NCBI GenBank assembly: GCA_009760855.2
Contig: WPIO01000080.1
Coordinates: 739,001 to 803,000 of the forward strand
Length of the DNA stretch: 64,000 nucleotides
From: Cristatella mucedo
Taxonomy: Eukaryota > Bryozoa > Phylactolaemata > Cristatellidae
Direction: 5' to 3'
The notes beneath the pieces were generated by a model. It was given only the letters and a program-made list of their open reading frames with translations. It had not been told where the DNA came from and searched no databases. Below, piece after piece: positions 54,932 through 64,000 of this stretch. The position numbers and the translations under genes were made by a program. Positions within the stretch are counted from its first letter, which is position 1. Every line of letters begins with the position of its first letter.

Positions 54932-55335
54932 CTGCAGCGATCGAGCGACGAGCGTCGCAGCGTCGCAGCGTCGCAGCGTCGCAGCGTCGCAGTTTGAGCT
55001 GCTGACTGCCGCCGCCGCCGCCAGGCGGCCACCTGCAGGCGGCCATCTGCCATCATGCCGCAGCCGAGCGCGTCACGCGAGCGCTGCGCTCAGTATGACG
55101 TGGCAGCCGAACGGATAGGAAGCGAGAGGCTTAGATGTAGCAGACGCACAAGAACGCAGACGCACAAGACCAGAACGAAAAAGAGAGAAAGAGAGAGAGA
55201 GACAGAGAGTAGGATGGACTTTTGCCAAGCAATCCTTGCTGCTTAGCAACCATCGATGCTTAGAAACCCTTGATGCTTAGCAGCCCTCGATGCCAAGCCG
55301 TCGCTCCCGAGCGGTGGCCGCTATCGCTTAGATTT

Positions 55336-55600
55336 TCACATGATCAGGTCAGTCAGAGAGGCCACATATGAGGTCGCTAACATGATGGCCAAATATGAGG
55401 TCGGATGCGGAGCTAGAACCGAATGGGACCGAATGTGAAGCAGGCTAAGAAGTTTGGCGTCGTAGCGGTAGTTCGTAGGCGCCGTCTCCAGCTCGGCGCC
55501 GAACCAGTGGGCGTTATCTGGCGTTGCAGTTACAGTGTCGCGAGCGTAGGCCGTAGCGGTACAAGAGCGTAAGGCTCTGCGCTCACCTGCACAGACGGGC
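55336..55600 (-). pseudogene. Possible degenerate Ig exon, gene 3
   Basis: A phase-1 acceptor (CGTCTGTGCAG) is followed by RALRSCTATAYARD and DNAHWFGAE, a Cys-to-Trp spacing that could be half an Ig domain. The second Cys and a convincing donor are missing. In position it corresponds to domain 4 of the other genes. Confidence 0.3.
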
Positions 55601-55689
55601 AAGAACACCCACCTGACGAAGTCGAATGGCGCCGTACCTAAAACGACGGCATGCGGCGGTTAGAGCGAGTGCAGCGAGTAGGGCGCCGA

Positions 55690-55990
55690 GAGCGTCAATC
55701 GTCGATCGATCGTTAATCATCAGTCGATCATCTACCGATCGGCGATCGTCGTTCTATTGTTGACAAATCGTCGATCTTCGATAGTCACTATCAATTAATT
55801 GACGACAATCAACTTCGACTCATTCGATCGTCGTCTTAAACGACGTCAATTAATCGACAACCATCGGCCGTGGACGATCCAAGACGATGATCGATGATCA
55901 GTCGACGTCGATGGTTGTCGATTATTTGACGGCAATCGTCAATAAATCGTCGAACGATCGTTGATCTTGGATCGTCGTCGTCAATTGCCA
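55690..55990. repeat. Cryptic ATCGTCGA-rich repeat
   Basis: About 300 bp dense in GATCGTCG, CGTCGATC, ATCGACGA and CAATTAAT words in both orientations, without a fixed period. Confidence 0.8.
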
Positions 55991-56638
55991 ATTGCGTCGG
56001 GGCGAGCGACGGCCAGCGCGGGCCGGTGGGCGCGGCCGCTGCTTCCCGCTTGGCTGCAGACGCAGAAGTCGCGCTGCAGACGTAGATGCCCGCGCGACGA
56101 GCGCGCGCCCGAGCCTGGACCGAGCACGGCGAACAGAGTAAAGTGTCAGGGCGTAGCGAAACCGTGCGCAAACCTGCCAGTATGCCGTGCCGTCCGAGAG
56201 GTCAGCGAAGTGACGCCTACGAAGCGAGGGCTTGGCCAAGTTGAGAGAGGAGAGCAGCGTGAAAGAAGGGACGCGACTTATTCCAGAAGCTTCAGAGCTC
56301 CAAAGAGTAGCGACCAGAGAGTCGATGCGGCTGCGGCTGCCTGAGACGAAGATGTCACGCAGCTCATGGCCGCCTCGCTGGCCGCCTGCGCGGCATGGCG
56401 CCTCGACGCCAGATCCGGACGCTGCGGGAGCTCTGGTCCCGAAAACGGGCGCGACGGACGGCAAGATGGGTGGGTGTCTTTTGTTCAGGCGAAGCGCGGC
56501 CCGGTTTTTTTTATAGGCGATGAGCTGTCGACGAAAGCGATGACCACGATTGGATGAGAAAAGCCGACGAAAGCGCCGCCCACGCCGACGCACGCGCCGA
56601 CGCACTACGTCGCCGGCGCATGCGCACTCGAGCCGTAC

Positions 56639-56935
56639 GCTGGATGCGGATCCTGCGATTCGTAGAGTTTCGCTCGGCGGAATAATTGCGGCGAAGAGAG
56701 CAGGCAACTTGGACGTCCTGCCAGATGGCGGTGGCGGTAAACTTGAACGTCAGTTTGGCGCCGATGGCGAAGTCGCGCTCGTCGTCTTCGTACTCGTAGC
56801 CGCACGCCGGGCAGCCGATCACCTGCCAGGTGACACCCCCGAGAGCGACGCCGTCAACCGAGCAGGTGAGTGTGACGTTGGTGCCTTCCAATATTGGCGA
56901 ATCGTCTTCGGGGACGATGCGCAGGACCGGAAAGC
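56639..56935 (-). CDS. Ig-domain exon, gene 3 domain 3
   Basis: A 99-codon, phase-1/phase-1 exon with acceptor CTCTCCGAAG and donor GTACGG. It reads LRIVPEDDSPILEGTNVTLT then first Cys, GGVTWQVIGCPAC (core Trp and extra Cys pair), FKFTATAIWQDVQVAC (second Cys) and IRIQR. Type 1, matching domain 3 of genes 1 and 2. Confidence 0.86.
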
Positions 56936-57049
56936 CTTCGGAGAGCGCGGCGGTCAAGGTCAAACGCACGGTGGCAAGAGGCCTTTCGCGGTGCGTGCGA
57001 TGCTTGCACTCGCAGCGCGAGGCGGCGAGAAGGCTACGAGAAGGCGACA

Positions 57050-58530
57050 GATGTTCGGGGTAATCGGTTGGGGTTCTGCGCTCGGCCCACTTCTGTCACA
57101 GTTTCATACTCTTCCTATTGACGATATGATCGCCAAGCACAATCTAGGCTTTCACGTTTGATGCAGGTGACGCTTGCTACATCTCTGCATCGATCCCCCC
57201 CAGCACGTCGAGCCGAAGGTCAAGGTGAATTCCCTGCAGCACGTCGAGCCGACTCCTTTGCTGCATGTATTGATTGGCATTCATGCGTGGATGGCAGCTC
57301 ACTTTCTCAAATTGGATGACTGTAAAACCAAATTACTTGTCATGAGCAAACTAAGTGTCACTCAGAAAATGAGAACACTTAATGCTTGAAATCGGCCATG
57401 CCAGCCTGTCTTCTGTAGCATCTTCATGAGATCTGAGTGTCCTGCTCCAAAGTGACCGTTCACTAAATCACCTTTCATCGGCTCCACAGTTACGTGTGCC
57501 TACCTTTCAGCTACATAATATTGCTAAAATTCTCACTTAGACATGGACACTACATCCGAATGGGTCCCTGAATCCGCGATATTCAGTCCCTACTTCTGCA
57601 ACTCACTGCTTGTTTGTCTACCGGCCTGTGCAATCAGGAGCTTACAGTTGATGCAAAACTCTGCAGACAGGCTTGCCTGTCGTGAGCGTCATCGTTACCA
57701 CATCGTACCACTTCTTGCCAAATTGCACTGGCTCCAAATGAAGCAGCACATCGACTTTGAGGCTCTATCGCTCACTATTAGGTTAATCACTAATTCTCTG
57801 GCTCAAGCCAAGCTGTATTTTTGAATTTAATTTTTCACCTCTACCTCGTACGAACCTCATATCTTTAGGAAACTGTGAGTTTAGTGCGTATGCTCTCAAA
57901 GCTAATAACTCACTCCTGACTGACATTACGATATATCCTAACTGTATTTAAATAGTCGCATAACAGCATCTATTTATCACAGCATTTAGAAGGTCTTCGT
58001 GATTCGTCTCTCGTATGCTTATTCGTGCTAACACTGGGCATTCGAGAACTAACCCTAATACACATATTGACCCCGAGAATATGACCTCTAATCTCGCTAT
58101 GCTTGTTGATGTTGTGCACGTCAGTGTAGCAACCGCTGGCTACCCAATTACTTGCTAGCTGTGAGATCAATCTCTCCCGAGGTCAGACACACCCGAGCCC
58201 ACATCCGTCATGTTTTGGGAGACGTAGGATACTTCTCTCCCTCCACTTAGACTAAGTGGAACAAACCTCCTCTGCCTGCCGTTCGGTCTGATTGGACCTC
58301 TTTCAGCTGTTTCTCTCTCCACATACCTAACTGTCTGTATTAAGTCGTTGGCAATCAACGGCGATACTCAGCTGGTGCATTTAGTTATCTATCTGACCTT
58401 GATCCTTGAAATTACCACTATCTATTCGACCACGCTTCCTTTACAGCATATGTAAAGGGCCTAAAAAGAGATTTAAGCTCTCTCAGGGCACTAGACAAAT
58501 TTATTATTATTATTATTATTATTAAAGGTC
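57050..58530 (+). mobile_element. CR1/L2-like LINE fragment, degraded
   Basis: Plus-strand remnant: [18 protein letters not shown] near 57115, WMAAHFLKLDDCKTKLLV near 57310, LPACAIRSLQLMQNSADRLA near 57625 and the 3' UTR, hairpin and (ATT)n tail ending at about 58525. It is more decayed than the copy at 12858. It lies in the intron between domains 2 and 3 of gene 3. Confidence 0.85.
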
Positions 58531-58717
58531 GATTCCAGAGAAAGAATCAGCAAGTGACGCACCCGCCACAGTCTCCTGCCTATTCGTTCACCGACAGATG
58601 GCACCACAGGCGCAACAGTGCTTCTCGGCAGCTACTGTTTGGTCGGGGGCAGACGGCAACGACGAGAGGGCCTCGAGCGCTCGGCATGCAGAGCGACGCG
58701 CGAATCGGCGTGCGTAC

Positions 58718-59059
58718 CGTACACGCGGACCGCTGCGATCGCTCGGGCGACGACGACGTCCGTCGAGCCGGCTCGAACGCCCGGCACAAACTGGCACTCG
58801 TAGCTGGCGTTGCCGACCCAGCGGTTGTCTCCCCCTTGTCTTCCGAGCGTGAGCAGTGAGACGTTCGGCAGCCGCACTCGCGTCGCGAGCCTCACGTAGT
58901 CGGGCGGCGGCACCGGCACGGCGCCTCCGTCTGCGCCCGACGGCACCCACCTGAGCTGGTTGCTGGCCGCCGGCGAACTGCCCATGCTGCACGCCAGCTC
59001 GACCCCGCTGCCGACGTACACGTTGGCCACGCTTGGTTCGATGGAAAGAATGGGTGCGT
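58718..59059 (-). CDS. Ig-domain exon, gene 3 domain 2
   Basis: A 114-codon, phase-1/phase-1 exon with acceptor GTTGTTCCAG and donor GTACGC. It reads LSIEPSVANVYVGSGVELAC, NQLRWVPSGAD (core Trp), a long middle with VRLPNVSLLTLG, second Cys in YECQFV and AAVRVYG. Type 2. The frame is open upstream to an ATG at 59237 with an Ala-rich stretch, an alternative but less likely first exon. Confidence 0.84.
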
Positions 59060-59264
59060 CTGGAACAACGGCCAAGTGCCGATACTGTTGCCACCACTGC
59101 AGCGCCGCCGCCGCGGCCGAAGCAGCAGCGGCGGTCCCTGCTATTCGCTGCCACCTGGCGGCTTGTGCTGTCTGGAGGCGGCTGCAGCGGTGCCTTGGAT
59201 GCGGACGACTTGGGCTTACGTAAAGACTAGGTGCCATGTTCCAAAGAAATATGAATAAATAATA

Positions 59265-59440
59265 AAAGAAATCCTAGCTGACTAAACAGCCTTTTTTTTA
59301 TAGTGACAGAAGAGCCTTTACGGCTATCACCACCGCTTGCAGAGGCAATAAAGGATCGCCCACCGCAGGAATCGAACCCACGACCTCGGGACCGAGGTCG
59401 GGAAAGCAACCGCCTTACCTAGTGTGCCATCACGGCTAAC
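59265..59440 (-). mobile_element. tRNA-derived SINE
   Basis: Complement of the full SINE, with B-box complement GGAATCGAACCC, the GAGCCTTTACGGCTATC body and CTAGTGTGCCATCACGG at its 5' end. Confidence 0.85.
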
Positions 59441-59459
59441 AGCAAATGACCTTTTGTCG

Positions 59460-60299
59460 GACGACCACACCAGCTCGACAATCAAGTCAACCTACTTTTT
59501 AGCTACACATCATTACTAAAATGCGAGCTTGTTTACATAAGGATACCACATCTAAGTTAGTCCATGCATTTGACATCCCGTCTTGACTTCTGTAACTCAC
59601 TGTTTGCTGGCCTACCTGCATGTGTAATCAGGCGCTTATAGCTGTGCAAAACTGTGCAGCTAGGTTTGTTTGTCGTGAGAGTCACAATTGCCACATCATA
59701 TCCCTTTGCAGCAAATGTAAAGCGCCTAGAAAGAGCTTGACTTCTCTGAGCAAACTTTATCAAGTGCATTATTATTATTGTTATTACCACTTTTCGCCGA
59801 CCTGCACTGGATACCAGTCAAGCAACGCATCGACTTCCACGTTTTGTCGCTCACCTTTAGGTCACTTCAATCCTTGGCGCCAGCCCATCTCTCAGATCTA
59901 CTCCCCCACCAGGCCAAGCATAGTGCCACCTGTTTATCGGAATCTAACAGTTTATCAATACCTCGTACAAACCTCAACTCCTTTGGAGACCGTGCATTTA
60001 GTTCGTATGCTCCCAAAGCCTGGAAATCATTTCCAACTTGCATCACAACATTCCCTGACTTGACCACATGTAAAAAAACTTAAAAACGCACATATTTAGG
60101 ACAGCATGTAGTTGATCCTTGTGATTCGTCCTTCATGCGCTTATGCGTGCTGACACTGTTGCATGCTGCCACTAACCGTGTTATTCATGTTACTTATCTA
60201 GCATGATATTACTTACCATTCGATCGCGTTTCCCTTTGCAGCAAATGTAAAGCGCCTAGAAAGAGATTGAGCTCTCCGAGAAAACTTGATCAATGATAC

Positions 60300-60332
<33 letters not shown>

Positions 60333-60335
60333 TAT
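59460..60335 (+). mobile_element. CR1/L2-like LINE fragment with nested solo tail
   Basis: The older LINE fragment (reverse-transcriptase end, [20 protein letters not shown] near 59800, 3' UTR, hairpin at about 60240, ATT tail to 60330) is interrupted at 59703-59788 by an 85-bp solo 3' tail starting TTTGCAGCAAATGTAAAGCG. Confidence 0.88.
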
Positions 60336-60699
60336 TATTACGTCACGAGGTCTTAGGTCTCAAAATCGGAGGGCACTCTAGCCTAACCACGTCCGTCGGA
60401 AGCAGTGTGGAAACCGAGCAACAGAGCGCACCCGGTGTGGCTGCAACATCCGGTCTGGCTGAGCTCAGCCCCCTGCATTGAGTGGCCGACGCATTAGCAC
60501 GCGAGCTCCGGGAAAAAGCATGGCGTCACGTACTACAAACACGAGTGACGCAAAAGCGGACGGTGTAAAGGAACGGCATCTGCTGAAGGGTGCGGGAATC
60601 ACGTCGGTCGCCGGCCGCCATTGCTGTCCGCGATTGCTTCGGGTATCGCCATCAGCAGTCACGGCGGACGTCAGCTCCGTCGCTCTCGCTGCCGTCATC
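60336..60699. other. Intron DNA of gene 3, no exon seen
   Basis: GC-rich unique sequence; open frames merge into the following CT array and are not supported. Confidence 0.4.
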
Positions 60700-61762
<1,063 letters not shown>

Positions 61763-62066
61763 GTCACCGCTCATTCTGCTGCCCCGCTATGCAGAACGGT
61801 CATCGAACTGAGCTGGAGACCAGCGGTGCGACCATTTCGCGCTGCGTCACGGTGCTGCTGCCGCGGTGGCGGCGGCGCTCGAGCTGCCGCGTAAGTCGCC
61901 TGCGGCGGCGGCAGCTCGCGGCGCTCAATCGTCTCCAAATTCATTTATTTGTTAGTCAATCCACCGATCGGCAAACTTTATCTACCCAACCGGTCTAGCT
62001 GTCTACCGAGCTATCAGTCGAGCGATAAATCGCCAGTCAGTCTAATCTCCCTACAGGCAGTCCAAT

Positions 62067-62190
62067 TGTCTGTCCAATAGTCGCTCTCGCTATAATCTGT
62101 CTGTCCAATAGTCGCTCTCGCTATAATCTGTCTGTCCAATAGTCGCTCTCGCTATAATCTGTCTGTCCAATAGTCGCTCTCGCTTTCCGC
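62067..62190. repeat. 31-bp tandem repeat
   Basis: Four copies of a unit containing TCTGTCCAATAGTCGCTCTC and GCTATAATCTG, almost identical. Confidence 0.95.
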
Positions 62191-62233
62191 GCTTCTGCTT
62201 TCAGCGCTCGCGCTTTATTGGCCCGCTATTTAC

Positions 62234-62551
62234 CGATAATTCTTAAGACAAGCGTATCCGAGTCGGACACGCCCTGGTTAGCGCCGGCGCAAGTGAAAAT
62301 GCTTCGGTCCCAGCTGTCGGTCGCGTTGAACGTGATTAGGTCAAGGCCGGGAGATCTGCTCCGCTCGCGGTACTCGCAGCCGCCGGCCGGTGTCGCGCAG
62401 CGGAACGTCAGGTTGAGCAGCACGCCGTCAATGGCCGCAAACAGAAGTGGAGAGATGTTGTCAACTTCCTGAATGCCGCACTTGACCGTCTGCAGGGCGT
62501 TCCGCCACGTCACGAGCTCCTCGAGGTCGACGAAGGTGCGGAACGAGAACC
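62234..62551 (-). CDS. Ig-domain exon, gene 3 domain 1
   Basis: A 106-codon, phase-1/phase-1 exon with donor GTAAAT and acceptor GTGCTCGCAG. It reads VTWRNALQTVKC (W before the first Cys), then a longer middle with LLNLTFRCATPAGGCEY (extra Cys pair without a clear Trp), ITFNATDSWDRSIFTC (second Cys) and LVLRIIG. It matches domain 1 of genes 1 and 2. The acceptor's pyrimidine tract is also in frame from an ATG at 62585 (MAHHFFLLVLA), a very short alternative leader. Confidence 0.8.
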
Positions 62552-62624
62552 CTGCGAGCACGAGCAAAAAGAAATGGTGAGCCAAGAAAAGAAAGAGGAT
62601 TCAAGAGAAAATGGGAGAGAGAAC

Positions 62625-62651
62625 GGTAGAGAGAGAGAGAGAGCGAGACAG

Positions 62652-62692
<41 letters not shown>

Positions 62693-62731
62693 ATGAAAGA
62701 GCGAAAGAGAGCGAGAGAGAGAGAGAAAGAG

Positions 62732-62780
<49 letters not shown>

Positions 62781-62825
62781 AAGAGAGAGCAAGAGAGAGA
62801 GAGAGAGAGAGCGACAGAGAGAGCG

Positions 62826-62864
<39 letters not shown>

Positions 62865-62871
62865 AAGCAAG

Positions 62872-62905
<34 letters not shown>
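62625..62905. repeat. (GA)n array with GAGC interruptions
   Basis: About 280 bp of GA repeats directly upstream of the domain-1 exon of gene 3. Confidence 0.95.
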
Positions 62906-62907
<2 letters not shown>

Positions 62908-63207
62908 TGCGTGCTCAGAGAGTCTGACAGAGGGGAGCGGAGAAGCGATGGCTTCGGACACTTTGCAGGACACTATGAGGCCACCTCGCCGCATCACGGC
63001 CGGATCACGCAATCGAGCACGCTCGGCTGATGGACCGGGATGCGACGTGACCTGACGACGATGCCACGTGACCCCGCTTTAGAAAAGGCCTCGAAGCTCG
63101 AGCGGGCTCTGCCCCGCCCGGGGGAAACGACGGCTGCGAAGAGAAAGGCGACGAGAATCGAGCAGAGAATTTGAGCCGAATTTCGCTGCTTCCGAATGAG
63201 CGCGAAC

Positions 63208-63349
63208 CTTTCAGGGTGACTTCCTTGGACACCGTCTGGCTCGGGGCGATGCCCGTCGGTGCGTTAGCGATGCCCTCCGATGCATTGCCGATCGCAAAAG
63301 TCGCAATGGCAGTGACGTTTCCAGGCAGTCCGTCGGAGACGTAGCCATC
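63208..63349 (-). CDS. Possible exon with Ig-like DGYV motif
   Basis: A phase-1 acceptor (GAATTCTCAG) opens DGYVSDGLPGNVTAIATFAI, which recalls the ADGYVLGGL piece of domain 5, and ends before a weak GTTCGC donor. It has no Cys and no Trp. It may be a relic exon of a further gene upstream or chance. Confidence 0.25.
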
Positions 63350-63851
63350 TGAGAATTCAAGAAAGCACGGCAATCGACTCAACCGTCTCGCTATCGATAA
63401 AGCACCCTAGAAACCATATCGCGCACCGTTGGAGCACACATTCAATTTCGCAGCGTCAAGAGAATTGAAGGAACGAACGTCCGTAGCAAGCGGAGCGGCC
63501 GTTGCCTCTCGCCGCGGCGGCGGTGGCACCTGAGCAGCGGCACTCCGCTCAGCTTTACCTGCGCCGCCGCCCCCGCTGATGTGGTAGTGATACCCTCTGG
63601 TGGCTTCGGGTTCAACGATTTACCGCAATCCGCAGCAATCCACAGCAAGCCACTCTAATTAGGGTAGCAACGACCGCGCGTAAGCATTGCCGAGCTCAAA
63701 TCTCTCGCTAATATTGTAATGCACGTTCGAATTTATCTGTCCTTTTTCGCGTTCAACCTTCGGGCAATCCCTGGCAAGCGACGGCACTTGCCCGAGACGA
63801 TACGGCAATCTACGATCGTCTGCTACAATTACAAGCAAGCAAAGCTAATAA

Positions 63852-63910
63852 GCTTGTAATTGTACAATCAAAGACAATCTGTGATTGTCTTTGATTGTAC
63901 AATTACAAGC
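63852..63910. repeat. Perfect 28-bp inverted repeat, 3-nt loop
   Basis: Arms start GCTTGTAATTGTACAATCAA and are separated by TGT. A further partial arm copy (ACAATTACAAGC) lies at about 63824. Confidence 0.97.
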
Positions 63911-64000
63911 AAAGCTGGTGGGCGAAGATCGCGTCTTTCTTGCGTAACGGTGCGCTGCATTTATTTATTTTATTTATTTCTATTGTATCTATTTATTTCT

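Overview
The window is nuclear DNA of an invertebrate animal; I cannot name the phylum. It is a GC-rich, CpG-containing host background packed with simple repeats, minisatellites, tRNA-derived SINEs and CR1/L2-like LINE fragments. Into it is set a sharply bounded AT-rich island (about 6169-32693). Host genes are split into short exons with canonical AG/GT borders, and this is why most long ORFs in the flanks are shadows of repeats.

Host genes. All recognisable host coding exons lie on the minus strand and form a tandem set of immunoglobulin-superfamily (IgSF) receptor genes. Each Ig domain is a single exon bounded by phase-1 introns. Gene 1 (partial, runs off the left edge): signal-peptide exon 4854-4971, then Ig exons at 2977-3261, 2211-2567, 1408-1725 and 234-605. 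Gene 2 (apparently complete): signal-peptide exon 46200-46293, five Ig exons at 43613, 42811, 41357, 40294 and 39275, and a transmembrane/tail exon 36540-37297. A short gene F: signal exon 51812-51896, one damaged Ig exon near 49115-49425, transmembrane exon 48282-48403. Gene 3 (5' end not found): Ig exons at 62234, 58718 and 56639, a doubtful one near 55.5 kb, and a very long transmembrane/tail exon 53211-54931. Domains alternate between two types, one with an extra Cys pair after the core Trp and one without, and the domain order is shared by the three large genes. They are therefore tandem paralogues with unrelated cytoplasmic tails.

The AT-rich island is a 26.5 kb Polinton/Maverick (adintovirus-type) element with about 150 bp terminal inverted repeats. 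From left to right it carries: a small ORF; protein-primed DNA polymerase B; small acidic, basic and paralogous proteins; a nested 2.75 kb LINE; two phage-tail-fibre-like genes on the minus strand; a pX-like core protein; an HNH-AP2 endonuclease; a phospholipase-A2 capsid protein; adenain-type protease; zinc-ribbon protein; packaging ATPase; two penton-like proteins; major capsid protein; YqaJ nuclease; a third fibre gene; and a retroviral-type integrase. Many genes start directly after a TATATAGAAA motif. Almost every large gene carries stops or frameshifts, so the copy is an inactive fossil, although several genes keep their frame while containing stop codons.

The rest is intron and intergenic DNA with LINE 3' tails, SINEs, foldback repeats and long GA/CT, GACA, CGG and TA arrays. 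The Polinton separates gene 1 (promoter near 5 kb) from the 3' end of gene 2.
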